DNA of 64,000 nucleotides. Source: an uncultured Desulfatitalea sp. GTDB taxonomy: Bacteria; Desulfobacterota; Desulfobacteria; Desulfobacterales; Desulfosarcinaceae. The position numbers were made by a program, and so were the translations under genes. How positions within the stretch are numbered: the stretch's first letter is position 1; each line of letters begins with the position of its first letter. This document shows, one piece after another, positions 54,855 to 64,000 of this stretch. The notes beneath the pieces were generated by a model. It had not been told where the DNA came from and ran no database searches. It saw nothing but the letters and a program-made list of their open reading frames with translations. The stretch is taken from positions 682,001 through 746,000 of the forward strand of contig CALMNL010000003.1 of assembly GCA_937868765.1 (NCBI GenBank), given 5' to 3'.

Positions 54855-55556
54855 ATGCAACCGACACCGTATTCGATGGATCAGACTCAACTTCAGACCC
54901 GCGTTAATGAGTTTGTTCGCGGTGTTTACAACTGGATGACGATTGGTCTCGTATTGACCGGGATCGTCGCTTATTTCGTCACTGCCAGCGATCAAGCGCT
55001 TCGCTTTGTCTACCAAGCTCGATGGCTCTTTTTCATTGGTGAGCTGGCACTGGTCTTCATCATTTCCGCACGCATTCAAAAAATACAAGCATCGTCAGCC
55101 ACCATCATGTTCGTGGTTTACAGCGCGTTAAATGGTGCGACCCTATCGCTGATTTTGGCGATGTTCACCGGCCAGACCATTGTGTCTACTTTTTTCATCT
55201 GTGCCGCATCCTTTCTGGCACTCAGTATTTTTGGTTGGACCACTAAAAAGGACTTGACCGGCTTTGGCAGTTTTATGTTCATGGGGCTGGTCGGAATCTT
55301 AATTGCTTCTGTGGTAAATATTTTCATCGGGTCATACGGCATGCAAATGATCATAAGTTATATTGGCGTGCTCGTGTTTGCCGGATTAACCGCTTATGAT
55401 ACCCAGCAGATTAAAGCCATGGCCTTGAGCCAACCAGTCGGCCTCGATGCAAGTGTAGTCAGAAAAGGATCAATTATCGGTGCTTTGAAGCTATACCTCG
55501 ATTTCATCCTCATGTTTCAGTATCTGCTCGTAATTCTTGGTGGAAATCGGCGATAA
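54855..55556 (+). CDS. Bax inhibitor-1/YccA family membrane protein
   Basis: A 233-residue protein with about seven hydrophobic helices between residues 25 and 230. It includes V-Y-N-W-M-T-I-G-L and the late A-Y-D-T-Q-Q-I-K motif, characteristic of the BI-1 (UPF0005/YccA) family, some of whose members conduct calcium or interact with FtsH. The start follows AGGAGG. An upstream frame extending to 54792 overlaps the promoter and is rejected. Confidence 0.93.
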   Translation: MQPTPYSMDQTQLQTRVNEFVRGVYNWMTIGLVLTGIVAYFVTASDQALRFVYQARWLFFIGELALVFIISARIQKIQASSATIMFVVYSALNGATLSLILAMFTGQTIVSTFFICAASFLALSIFGWTTKKDLTGFGSFMFMGLVGILIASVVNIFIGSYGMQMIISYIGVLVFAGLTAYDTQQIKAMALSQPVGLDASVVRKGSIIGALKLYLDFILMFQYLLVILGGNRR

Positions 55557-55575
55557 TCCATGATTAGGAAATAAT

Positions 55576-55609
55576 AAAGCCCATGATATTTCAAGATATC
55601 ATGGGCTTT
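55576..55609. terminator. Bidirectional terminator between BI-1 gene and glmM
   Basis: AAAGCCCATGATAT and its exact complement ATATCATGGGCTTT flank TTCAAG. The A-rich and T-rich ends flank the stem, so it can stop transcription from both convergent genes. Confidence 0.8.
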
Positions 55610-55635
55610 GCGGATGAAACACGGTTTGGGACGAA

Positions 55636-56985
55636 TTACCCCAGTATCTTCTTGATGGTTGCGGCGATCTCCGCACACAACCCGTTCGTTTGCGCCTCAG
55701 TTGGCCCCTCCACCATGACCCTGCATTTATTTTGAGTACCGGAATAGCGCACCAGCACCCTCCCGCTTTCACCCAAGCTTTCCTCTGCCCGGGCAATTGT
55801 CTGACTGATTTCGGGGATGGCAGCGAGATCGGGTTTCGATTTTACATCCACATTGATCAACTTCTGTGGGAAAATGGTCATTACTTTAGCCATTTCGGAT
55901 AAAGGCTGCGCTTTTCGTTGCAACGCTTCAATCAATCGCAACGCAGCCATCAGGCCATCACCTGTGGTATGGGCATCTCTAAGAATCATATGGCCAGAAT
56001 CTTCGCCACCCAACACAGCATCCTCCTCAAGCATTCGCTGCATTACATAGCGATCTCCTACCTGAGTGGTAAACAGTTTGATATTCATCTGGTGAAGCGC
56101 CATTCGGAATCCCAAGTTGCTCATTACGGTAGCGACCACTACCGAATTTCTTAGAACTCCGCTTTCGTGCAAATGCTTTGCAAGTATGGCCATAATCTGA
56201 TCTCCGCTCAAGATATGGCCCTTTTCATCCACTGCGATTAAACGGTCGCCATCCCCATCAAATGCCAGCCCCAAATCAGCCCCATTCTCTACCACTATAT
56301 GCGCTAATCGTTGGGGGTGCTGAGATCCGCACGAATCATTAATGTTTGTCCCATTGGGGTCACAGCCGATGGGAAAAACCGTGGCGCCTAAACCCTTAAA
56401 TAGCGCAGGAGCCACATGGAATGTCGCACCATTAGCACAATCGATCGCAATTTTAAAATTTTTCAGATGGTTGATTTTTGTATTATGCCTCAAAAAGTCT
56501 ACATATTGGCTTCCGGCATGATTTCCATGCTTCAAACGCCCGATTTCATGAGAGGGGGCTAATTTATTTGCAACTCCGCTATCTATGATCGATTCTATCT
56601 GCCGTTCTGTGTCATCAAACAACTTGTATCCACGAGCATCGAAAATCTTGATACCGTTATCTTCGAAGGGATTGTGGGAGGCGGAGATAACCACGCCAGC
56701 CAATGCGCCCGATGCAATGGTCGCGTATGCGATCCCCGGCGTCGGCAGGACTCCCAAAAGACAGACATCCAGTCCGACCGAACAGGCGCCAGCGGCCACA
56801 GCTTGGGCTAACATGTCACCCGACAAGCGTGTATCTTGCCCAATGACGATATGTCCTTTGTTGGTTTTACCATGATCACGAAAATATTTTGCGATTGCCT
56901 TGCCAATAGCAACCGCGGTTTCCACATTCATCGGAAAAATATTCGCCACACCACGTATACCGTCTGTACCGAACAGTTTTTGCAT
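55636..56985 (-). CDS. glmM: GlmM, phosphoglucosamine mutase
   Basis: A 449-residue enzyme converting glucosamine-6-phosphate to glucosamine-1-phosphate for UDP-GlcNAc. It begins M-Q-K-L-F-G-T-D-G-I-R-G and has the active serine in I-S-A-S-H-N-P near residue 102, D-G-D-G-D-R for metal near 240, and G-E-x-S-G-H near 325. Length is normal. Confidence 0.95.
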   Translation of the reverse strand: MQKLFGTDGIRGVANIFPMNVETAVAIGKAIAKYFRDHGKTNKGHIVIGQDTRLSGDMLAQAVAAGACSVGLDVCLLGVLPTPGIAYATIASGALAGVVISASHNPFEDNGIKIFDARGYKLFDDTERQIESIIDSGVANKLAPSHEIGRLKHGNHAGSQYVDFLRHNTKINHLKNFKIAIDCANGATFHVAPALFKGLGATVFPIGCDPNGTNINDSCGSQHPQRLAHIVVENGADLGLAFDGDGDRLIAVDEKGHILSGDQIMAILAKHLHESGVLRNSVVVATVMSNLGFRMALHQMNIKLFTTQVGDRYVMQRMLEEDAVLGGEDSGHMILRDAHTTGDGLMAALRLIEALQRKAQPLSEMAKVMTIFPQKLINVDVKSKPDLAAIPEISQTIARAEESLGESGRVLVRYSGTQNKCRVMVEGPTEAQTNGLCAEIAATIKKILG

Positions 56986-57001
56986 AAATAACGCCTTTGC
57001 A

Positions 57002-58219
57002 CTATCGCTGTTCTGCTGGTCTATGGTTCATCGAAGGTAAGCATTCGGTCACTTCATTTACCAAACGAGAAACAATATCTTGTAACCAGCGAGTCCCTAC
57101 AGCCGTATCCTTTATGTCCAGACTTTGAATAACTTGTAGATAAGATTTCCCTTGGAATGATAGCTGTCTTTCTATAATTTTCATAAACTTGTCACGATGT
57201 TCGGAAACCCCCTCATAAGTGGAGACACTTAACATAACCGATTCAATTTTCTCCCACCGTTCAGGAAGTTCAAATCGTAACCCATCCACTGCTTGAGTTG
57301 CTGATAAATTGTGGTTCAGTCGCTTTAGCTGAAGAATTCTTTCCTCGATGGCCGATCTTAAAGTTTCCTTCAGTCCCTCAAACAATGCTAGTGGCATATC
57401 AGCCCCGATGAATTGCCCACGGACCTGGGCATACCATTGTTGGAGTGCAAATAAGTTTCCGATATATATAAAATTATTTTTTAATACGCGTTTCAGCCCG
57501 TGATAAACGCCATGAACGTATGGGATCTTGCCGCTGTGTGGCTTTTCTCCGAATACCAAATTATCTTCAGTTAATTGGTCATTTCGGCAAATAGTACCCG
57601 CCGCCAAAACAGTGCCATATGCAATACGGCAAGGTCCCACTAATCCGCCCTGCCCTCCCAGGAAAATAGGCACTTGGTTAAGCATGACCCCACGTGCCAC
57701 GTCACCGATAAGAGAAGGAGTTGCCTTATCCTGATTGGGAGTAAAATTGAAATGGATATAGGAACTGCCGACTTCACTATGGTTCTTGCGACTGGTTCCA
57801 CCAGACATCAGACAATCACAAAAATTAATCAAGCTACCGAGAGTGACAAAGGGAAATAGTATAGTTTGCTTCAAGCCGACAGCATGTGCGATGCTTACTT
57901 TTTCTTCTAATATTGTTCCCTGCCTCACGTGGGAGCCTGAGCCACAGATAACCTTACCTAAAAAAGTTGAACCGTTGAAATATCCTCCGTTAAGCTGGAC
58001 CATAGGACCAACATAACAATTCTCTACAGTCACAGGACCTTCCTTACCGATGAGGGCTCCCTGGGCGATGTAAGTTTTTTCTCCGGCAATCCTTGTGCCT
58101 GGGTATAGCATCAACCCATTTGCCTCAATCCGCTCAATATCAACCTCCTCTCCGATAGTTACCGAATTGGGATTTGGGATTCTTGCGCCTCTCTTTATTA
58201 ATTCGCTAATCTTATCCAT
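57002..58219 (-). CDS. Left-handed beta-helix (GlmU C-terminal-like) protein
   Basis: A 405-residue protein. Residues 15-260 show hexapeptide-type repeats (I-G-x-x-V-x-I, I-G-K-E-G-P-V, V-G-P-M-V-Q-L, V-G-P-C-R-I) of a left-handed beta-helix, as in GlmU C-terminal halves and acyltransferases. No nucleotidyltransferase domain is present, and the last 130 residues are helical. It lies 16 bases upstream of glmM on the same strand and two bases after the WecA-like gene, which suggests a role in amino-sugar activation or envelope polysaccharide. Confidence 0.65.
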   Translation of the reverse strand: MDKISELIKRGARIPNPNSVTIGEEVDIERIEANGLMLYPGTRIAGEKTYIAQGALIGKEGPVTVENCYVGPMVQLNGGYFNGSTFLGKVICGSGSHVRQGTILEEKVSIAHAVGLKQTILFPFVTLGSLINFCDCLMSGGTSRKNHSEVGSSYIHFNFTPNQDKATPSLIGDVARGVMLNQVPIFLGGQGGLVGPCRIAYGTVLAAGTICRNDQLTEDNLVFGEKPHSGKIPYVHGVYHGLKRVLKNNFIYIGNLFALQQWYAQVRGQFIGADMPLALFEGLKETLRSAIEERILQLKRLNHNLSATQAVDGLRFELPERWEKIESVMLSVSTYEGVSEHRDKFMKIIERQLSFQGKSYLQVIQSLDIKDTAVGTRWLQDIVSRLVNEVTECLPSMNHRPAEQR

Positions 58220-58221
58220 AT

Positions 58222-60075
58222 TTAGTAATTTATATCCATGTTCTGCAGATCTATTTTGAATTTTTTAATAAAAAGGCCATGCTTCTTACAGAATTTCAAA
58301 GCTTCTGAATGTGCTATCTGCCTTTTTCCATCCTCATCATTAAAGGATACCAGAATGCCATTCAGTTGGTGCTGTTCATGAATCTGCGTCATTTCCCTGA
58401 AAGTTCCTAAGATGGGATAACCTTGTATTTTCTTTCCTTTTTTTATATCATCATCATCAACGAAACCAATGGGCATGATGTTTATCTTAGAATTGTTCAA
58501 AATTTCGCGTAACAACAGTTCCCCTCCCCTTCCAGCGCCATAAATAACTACCTTATCTCCCGACATCGTCTTTCGTCTTTGTGTTTCAAGGAAGAGGCGA
58601 AAGGATCCACGCACACCTAACAGAAGGCTTGTATTTAGTAGCCAATCGATAATAAATACCGCCTTAGAAAAGTCCTTGAACCGAAAAACAAAAGTAACGG
58701 CAGCAACTGCCATTAAAGAACCAAACAGAGAGGCACGCACATGCAAGAAGACATCGTTTGTGCTCAGATACCCCCACAATCCGCGGTATACCCCCATCCA
58801 ATAAAATACCATCATTTTACAAGCTATCACTGCTGGCAGTGATTTCAAAAAAACCTGGAAATAGAAGGTAAATTCTTTTTTTTCGAAACGTAGGCGATAC
58901 GCGAGGTAATAGCAGAAAGCCATCAGGCACAGATCAAGTACAACCATAATCAGTTGCCGCTTGAAAGTTACTTCAATCAGAATGGGTGTAAAACTGCGAT
59001 CCCTCAACGCCGAAAATTCTTTTTCAGGATAAACCCTCAGTTGTGACAGGTAAATACTCATTAGCAGAACAGAAACTACCACAGGAATAATAACAGCCGG
59101 AGATGTAAATGTGTCACTGCGACTGACAAAATTGGCCGCGAATCCAGAAATAACGCCAATTCCATATAAAAAAAACACTGCATTTTTTTCTGAGAATCCC
59201 ATTAACACCAAACGATGGGATGTATGATCACGCCCTCCAGTGGAAGCCTTTCTCCCGCTGAGTAACCGTATAAAAGTTACCAAGGTAGTATCCATGATCG
59301 GCACCAATAATACCAGAACGGGAATGGCGATACGCGCTAATTGTGACTCTCGTACACCATGAGGGCCATATAGCAGCAGAACGCTAATACTGAAGCCGAT
59401 AACCAGACTACCGCAATCGCCCATGAATATTTTGGCAGGATTAATATTGTAGAGCAGAAATCCTCCCATAGCGCCAGCCAAAATAACTGCAACAATTAAG
59501 TACTCTGAACTCGTTGGATAGTACAGCACTGCAAGGCTGGCAGTTGCCACAAAGCCAATACCGGCGCACAGTCCGTCCATATTATCTATCAGATTGAATG
59601 CATTGGTTATACCTACTATCCAAAAAACAGTGGCTAAAGTATCTAAGGTCAAAGAAGTTAACCAATGCAGCCTGAAGCCCAAGAACACCACCAACGAAGC
59701 AGCCAATATCTGCGCAATCAACTTGTTATGCGGTTTGATATTGCGAAGATCATCAACTAATCCCACAATAAATAAAAATGTGGCGCCAACGCAAATAGTT
59801 GCAGCTATGGATGGGGTTTGGATTAACGCTTCTGCCCTGAGGAACTGAACGAAAGTAGATTTGAAATCAGAAAATAGCAATATCGGCAGCAATAGAGCGC
59901 CAAATATAGCGATTCCTCCCATTAGGGCAGTCGGCTTTTTGTGCCAGCGATCGCTTTTGGGCTGCGCAATCCATCCTTTTCGTGTTGCGATTATTCGGAC
60001 TAGTGGTGTCAACGCAGCGGATAAAATAAAAGCCATGAAAAAGTTAATAACAAAGGTCATTAGTGGTGTCGCCAT
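58222..60075 (-). CDS. WecA/MraY-like sugar-phosphate transferase fused to a CapD-like N-terminal region
   Basis: A 617-residue membrane protein. Residues 1-340 form the WecA/RgpG type undecaprenyl-phosphate sugar-1-phosphate transferase, with Asp108-Asp109 in D-D-L-R-N, N-L-I-D-N-M-D-G near 161-168, G-D-C-G-S-L near 219, and H-R near 287. Residues about 365-495 are four more helices, then a Rossmann segment with Y-G-A-G-R-G-G-E near 512-519. This second part resembles the N-terminus of CapD/PglF-type sugar dehydratases but lacks their catalytic SDR domain. It may link polymer initiation to a ligand-binding switch. Confidence 0.8.
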   Translation of the reverse strand: MATPLMTFVINFFMAFILSAALTPLVRIIATRKGWIAQPKSDRWHKKPTALMGGIAIFGALLLPILLFSDFKSTFVQFLRAEALIQTPSIAATICVGATFLFIVGLVDDLRNIKPHNKLIAQILAASLVVFLGFRLHWLTSLTLDTLATVFWIVGITNAFNLIDNMDGLCAGIGFVATASLAVLYYPTSSEYLIVAVILAGAMGGFLLYNINPAKIFMGDCGSLVIGFSISVLLLYGPHGVRESQLARIAIPVLVLLVPIMDTTLVTFIRLLSGRKASTGGRDHTSHRLVLMGFSEKNAVFFLYGIGVISGFAANFVSRSDTFTSPAVIIPVVVSVLLMSIYLSQLRVYPEKEFSALRDRSFTPILIEVTFKRQLIMVVLDLCLMAFCYYLAYRLRFEKKEFTFYFQVFLKSLPAVIACKMMVFYWMGVYRGLWGYLSTNDVFLHVRASLFGSLMAVAAVTFVFRFKDFSKAVFIIDWLLNTSLLLGVRGSFRLFLETQRRKTMSGDKVVIYGAGRGGELLLREILNNSKINIMPIGFVDDDDIKKGKKIQGYPILGTFREMTQIHEQHQLNGILVSFNDEDGKRQIAHSEALKFCKKHGLFIKKFKIDLQNMDINY

Positions 60076-60101
60076 GGAATGAAAATATTAGCTGCTTTAT
60101 T

Positions 60102-61088
60102 TTATACAATGTCGGTACGGTTACGCATATAACTGATCACTTTGGTCAAAATGGCGTCCAAATGGGTCTTTGGATCGAATCCGATCAATTTTCGTACTTT
60201 TTCAATCCCAGGTACGCGGCGTTGCATATCCTCGAAATCTTTACCAAATGCCTTGTCATAGGGAATGAATTGAATGGTCGAGGAAGATCCGCTTACTGTA
60301 ATGATACGCTTTGCCAAATCACCTATCGAAATTTCCTCTACCCCTCCGATATTGAAGACCTGCCCAAATGCTTCAGGGTTTTCCACAAGACGCATAAATG
60401 CCCAAACAACATCGCGAACATAAGTGAAAGTTCGGGTTTGTTTGCCATCGCCGTATACGGTTAAAGGCTCGTTTCTCAACGCCTGGCCCACCAAGCGAGG
60501 TATTACCATACCATAGGCACCTGTTTGTCGAGGGCCGACTGTATTGAATAAGCGCGCAACGGTTACATTCAGCCCAGTGGTTCTGAAATAAGCCAAGGCC
60601 ATGAACTCATCCATCAATTTCGAAGCCGCATAGCTCCAGCGGAACTTGCTGGATGGCCCATAAATAATATTGTCTGTTTCCACTAAAGGGGCATGCGTAT
60701 GCTTTCCGTAAACTTCCGAAGTGGATGCAATCAATACTCGCTTTTTAAATTTATTACACAGCTCCAAAACAATTTCAGTGCCTTGGATGTTTGTTGTAAT
60801 AGATTCCATTGGATGATCAAGAATGAACTCCACGCCAACGGCGGCCGCCAAATGATGCACGACATCACAGGTTCCTACCAGTTCCATCAATATATCTCGA
60901 TTTAAGATGGTATCGATGTGCACAAAGAGCCGTTTCTGGTATGCGCTCTTTGTTTTTAGATGAGCGATATTATCCAAAGAGCCAGTGGAAAGGTCATCGA
61001 TAATGTATACCTCATCGCCATTTTCAAGGTACGCTTCGGCTAAATGGGACCCGATAAATCCAGCTCCGCCGCTTATGAGCACGCGCAT
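60102..61088 (-). CDS. NAD-dependent sugar epimerase/dehydratase (SDR)
   Basis: A 328-residue extended SDR with N-terminal G-G-A-G-F-I-G-S-H for NAD, catalytic S-Y-A-A-S-K (Tyr-x3-Lys) near residue 148, and the P-R-Q-T-G substrate loop. The R-V-L-I-S-G-G start and length fit the UDP-glucose 4-epimerase or UDP-glucuronate decarboxylase group; the substrate cannot be told. The ATG at 61088 has GGAG upstream. Confidence 0.88.
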   Translation of the reverse strand: MRVLISGGAGFIGSHLAEAYLENGDEVYIIDDLSTGSLDNIAHLKTKSAYQKRLFVHIDTILNRDILMELVGTCDVVHHLAAAVGVEFILDHPMESITTNIQGTEIVLELCNKFKKRVLIASTSEVYGKHTHAPLVETDNIIYGPSSKFRWSYAASKLMDEFMALAYFRTTGLNVTVARLFNTVGPRQTGAYGMVIPRLVGQALRNEPLTVYGDGKQTRTFTYVRDVVWAFMRLVENPEAFGQVFNIGGVEEISIGDLAKRIITVSGSSSTIQFIPYDKAFGKDFEDMQRRVPGIEKVRKLIGFDPKTHLDAILTKVISYMRNRTDIV

Positions 61089-61186
61089 ATTTTTGTCTCC
61101 GATCAACATATTGTATTTATTATCACCAAAGGAATTGTGTGAGCGGTTTATAACTTTGAGTTAATACAGCTATTTTTAATAGTTTT

Positions 61187-63328
61187 CTAATTGGCCATCA
61201 ACAAACGTTGATATAAATCTTCTATGTTTGCTATAAGATTTTGCTTTGAATAAAATTTTAATACATAAGATCGTGCATTTTTTATTCTTTGATTATTTTT
61301 ATCCGATCTACTACGAATCATGTACTCGAAACCGTTCGCCAACTCGTCCGGCTCGTCTTTAGCGCACAAGATGCCACGTTCACAGAGAATAAATCCTTTA
61401 CATCCATTCTGATCAGAGTCTATCGTACCCAATAAGTCCTTAATGCCACCAACTCCTGTAGTGATCACAGGGACTCCTGAAGCCATTGCCTCTATAATTG
61501 ATACAGGAGTTCCCTCATTCATTGAGGTCAATGCCAATATATCTAAATCTGGATAGATTTTTTGAATATTTCGCTCCCAGCCATAAAAAATTATCTTTTC
61601 TTTTAGCCCTATTTCAATAACGTACTTTTGTAAAGATTGCCTTAATTCGCCATCTCCTATAATAACAAACTTAACAGGAATTGTTTTATATCTGTCTGCC
61701 AGAATTTTCGCCGCTTTAATAAACATGTAATGGTTTTTTATTGCTGTGAGGCGGCCGACAATTCCAATTAAGATCTCATCACCGCGCGCATTTATTTTTT
61801 CTCTTAACCACCCTTTGTACTCACGCGAATTTAAGAATTTCGACAAATCGAAGCCCAAGGGTATCGTGTGTACTTTTTGGGATTTGCATATTCTAAATTT
61901 CTCAGATATTTCCCATTTTTGAGTTTTACTTATCGCAATTATCGCATCAGAAATCTGAGCCAAAATTTTCTCAACTAATGCAAAAAAAACAGATTTTGCC
62001 TTGCTAAAATACCCTTCAAGCACATGTCCATGATATGTATGTACAATTTTTATATTAGAACGCATAATCATGTTCATTAAGCAAACCGCTATGCGACCAA
62101 GAGCACCAGCTTTCGACATATGAGTGTGTACGATGCCAGGTTTCTCTTTAAACAGAATTTTAATTAACTTCATAAAGGAAATAAAATCATTTTTTATCGA
62201 AATTTCGCGCTGTAATTCCGGAATACTAATGAGGCTCTCTTTTTTAGGAAGGAATTTAAACAAATAATCCATGTCTCCTTCGTATTTTGATATCGATCCG
62301 GCAACGACTTTGGATTCAAAATATTTTGTATTTATTCCTTCTGTCAGCAGGGCTACATGAATAGCGGGGCCTCCAACATTTAATCTCGAGATTATTCGTA
62401 ATATCTTAACCCTTCTTCCTTTTAAAAACGTCTTTTTTGCATAATTGCTTTTTCTTTTTTTATGCCTTCGCCTTATCATGTTTAAGAACATTACGAGAGC
62501 GCATCTTAATGATAATCCCCAGAAAGTTATCGGATTAAGAATTGTTCGCCATCCATAAACGTGTTTATTGAAATACTTATAACAGCTGTGATGGAAATGA
62601 AATATTGAGACTAGTGGGCGCGTATTACTGCTTCTACCGACAAAATGTCGAATTATTGCTTTTGGATAATACACGATTCGCCAACCAGAGTCTTTGAGTC
62701 TTTTACAAAGGTCGGCATCTTCCCAGTATAAAAACAGATTTTCGTCAAACCCGCCGATATGCTCGAATGCTTCTTTTTTTATTATCATGCATGCGCCTGA
62801 GACCCAATCGACATCTATTGCATCTCTTCTATTGGAATTAAAACATGCAAACTCTTTTCGCGTAAACGAATTATTTGGGAACCATTTTGTTAGTGGCGAC
62901 TTTCTTCCGAAAAGTGAGGTTAATGCAGAAGGGAATCTTCTTGCAGAGCCTTGTAAATCACCATTTGTTTCATAAATAGCCGTCCCAACTATGGCAATAT
63001 CCTTGTTCTTTCGCATAAAGTTATGTACCGAAATAAAAAAGTCTGACAATACAACAGTGTCGGGGTTCAATAGAAGTACTAGCTCTGAAGCTGTATGCTT
63101 GAAAGCCAAATTGACCGCCTTAGCGAACCCTATGTTCTTTCTATTTCTAATCAATTTTGTATTTGGAAATTTCTTTAAGATCCGAGAAGGAGAATCTTTT
63201 GAATCATTATCAACCACAATTATATTCAATTCCTTGCATTGATTAACTTTTTTAATGCTTTCAATGCAATTTATTGTGCAATCAGTGCTATTATAATTGA
63301 CGATAATAACATCATTAAATGCATTCAT
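61187..63328 (-). CDS. Fused glycosyltransferase: GT2 domain plus GT4 domain
   Basis: A 713-residue protein. The N-terminal 300 residues are a GT2 (GT-A fold) transferase with I-V-N-Y-N-S-T, N-P-D-T (metal site) and the W-V-S-G-A-C-M acceptor segment. Residues about 310-713 are a GT-B (GT4) transferase with G-G-P-A-I-H, T-Y-H-G-H and E-G-T-P-V-S-I-I-E-A-M-A-S-G-V-P-V. Separate enzymes of this kind are more usual, so this is a fusion. Codon use and AT content differ clearly from most of the window. Confidence 0.88.
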   Translation of the reverse strand: MNAFNDVIIVNYNSTDCTINCIESIKKVNQCKELNIIVVDNDSKDSPSRILKKFPNTKLIRNRKNIGFAKAVNLAFKHTASELVLLLNPDTVVLSDFFISVHNFMRKNKDIAIVGTAIYETNGDLQGSARRFPSALTSLFGRKSPLTKWFPNNSFTRKEFACFNSNRRDAIDVDWVSGACMIIKKEAFEHIGGFDENLFLYWEDADLCKRLKDSGWRIVYYPKAIIRHFVGRSSNTRPLVSIFHFHHSCYKYFNKHVYGWRTILNPITFWGLSLRCALVMFLNMIRRRHKKRKSNYAKKTFLKGRRVKILRIISRLNVGGPAIHVALLTEGINTKYFESKVVAGSISKYEGDMDYLFKFLPKKESLISIPELQREISIKNDFISFMKLIKILFKEKPGIVHTHMSKAGALGRIAVCLMNMIMRSNIKIVHTYHGHVLEGYFSKAKSVFFALVEKILAQISDAIIAISKTQKWEISEKFRICKSQKVHTIPLGFDLSKFLNSREYKGWLREKINARGDEILIGIVGRLTAIKNHYMFIKAAKILADRYKTIPVKFVIIGDGELRQSLQKYVIEIGLKEKIIFYGWERNIQKIYPDLDILALTSMNEGTPVSIIEAMASGVPVITTGVGGIKDLLGTIDSDQNGCKGFILCERGILCAKDEPDELANGFEYMIRSRSDKNNQRIKNARSYVLKFYSKQNLIANIEDLYQRLLMAN

Positions 63329-63507
63329 ATTATGAGACCTTTGTACAAACCATCCTCGCTACCAGATGCGGCAGATGCACGGTTGCAGAAATTTTTACAT
63401 AGATAAAGCGTAAGCAACTTTTTAAATCACCTAAAAATGTCTTCTATTTTAAAATTTTTCCTTTTCTTCAAGGCGCCCATTATGCGAGGAAATTTTTTGC
63501 CTAAATT

Positions 63508-64000
63508 CTAAGCAAGCCAAACAATCATTTTATTCGGTATTTCGCACGATAAAATCTTCTGCTGAACCTCATTTCTTTCGCGATCATCGGTTACGATGAT
63601 GCGTTCGCACGGGATGTAGCGAAGATCGGATAGTGGCTTTACAATTCTTCCGACTATTTTTTTTCGGGTATTTCTATCATCGACAATTGCCGAGAGCTCG
63701 ATGAGCGAATCTTGTAACGACAAATAGGCGATTTCGGCCAGATCGGTGGCCCCGAAGAACACAACTTGACGAACTTTGGCATTTTCGAGTTCATTGAATA
63801 GGCGGTCAAGTTTCTTTCGCGCTTCGGTGTAGAAGTGGTAAGAAAACTGGATGTAATTGTAGGTTAATCGGGCCTTTTCGGCTAGTCCTGTCGGCGTGAG
63901 CATGTATCGCATCCGATTTGCTTTCACAGATGCGATCTTGACATAACCCTTCTTTACCAGGTGCTTGATAAACGAGTTGACAAGACCGACTGAGATATTG
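63508..64000 (-). CDS. Winged-helix (EPS-associated MarR-like) regulator, 5' end outside window
   Basis: The frame is open to the right edge, giving 163 residues. The first part (I-S-V-G-L-V-N-S-F-I-K-H-L, then Y-M-L-T-P-T-G-L-A-E-K) is the recognition helix and wing of a winged-helix domain. The second part has V-V-F-F-G-A-T-D-L-A-E-I-A, a Rossmann-like segment as in CapD-type proteins. Family members sit at the head of exopolysaccharide clusters, as here. Confidence 0.7.
   Translation of the reverse strand, partial: NISVGLVNSFIKHLVKKGYVKIASVKANRMRYMLTPTGLAEKARLTYNYIQFSYHFYTEARKKLDRLFNELENAKVRQVVFFGATDLAEIAYLSLQDSLIELSAIVDDRNTRKKIVGRIVKPLSDLRYIPCERIIVTDDRERNEVQQKILSCEIPNKMIVWLA

Overview
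The window looks like a chromosomal segment of a Desulfobacterota (deltaproteobacterial) sulfate-reducer-type bacterium, close to Desulfobacteraceae/Desulfosarcinaceae. This is inferred from gene content (a PfaA/PfaD-type lipid synthase, lone larB, MrfA-like helicase, XseAB-IspA-Dxs-TlyA order, many response regulators) and moderate-to-high GC coding sequence. No ribosomal RNA is present to confirm it. The DNA is mostly ordinary chromosome. No CRISPR array, insertion sequence or prophage was seen.

Layout. 1-3110: end of a flagellar operon (flgM end, flgN, flgK, flgL). 3131-5838, opposite strand: an HD-GYP protein with a degenerate receiver domain, then motA and motB, behind a candidate sigma-28 promoter. 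6204-15207: REC-PAS histidine kinase, larB, kdsB, a universal stress protein beside a decayed TRAP transporter gene, a coiled-coil membrane protein with guaA, a TrpF-like protein and efp. 15275-27112: CorC-type CBS protein, a helicase-exonuclease fusion (MrfA-MrfB type), a DUF89-like protein, queE-queC, manA plus a VOC protein, a diguanylate cyclase response regulator and a Cys-cluster protein. 27063-35891: a PfaA-like megasynthase with two nearly identical ACPs, a divergent putative regulator and a PfaD-like reductase with its own promoter. 35998-42691: xerD, an M24 peptidase, then hot-dog protein, elbB and recC on the plus strand. 42813-46884: outer-membrane protein, tRNA-Leu(UAA), a cereblon-like CULT-domain protein, two small unknown genes, an SPL-family radical SAM protein and a secreted nuclease. 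46943-54727: fusA2-like EF-G and the xseA-xseB-ispA-dxs-tlyA cluster. 54855-64000: Bax-inhibitor-1 protein, glmM and an envelope-polysaccharide cluster read leftwards (beta-helix protein, WecA-CapD-like fusion, epimerase, GT2-GT4 fusion, start of a winged-helix regulator). The last 3-4 kb is visibly AT-rich.

How parts work together. The flagellar block combines late structural genes (hook-filament junction, stator) with the anti-sigma factor FlgM, which fits sigma-28 control. Several c-di-GMP or phosphorelay proteins (HD-GYP, hybrid kinase, GGDEF regulator) surround it. The isoprenoid cluster (dxs, ispA) could feed undecaprenyl-phosphate to the WecA-like transferase in the polysaccharide block, and glmM supplies the amino-sugar precursor. 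The Pfa locus has only the PfaA- and PfaD-type parts of a polyunsaturated or secondary-lipid synthase. The most unusual items are the CULT-domain protein next to tRNA-Leu, the MrfA-MrfB fusion, the incomplete Pfa locus, an orphan recC, and the pseudo-receiver HD-GYP protein in the stator operon.
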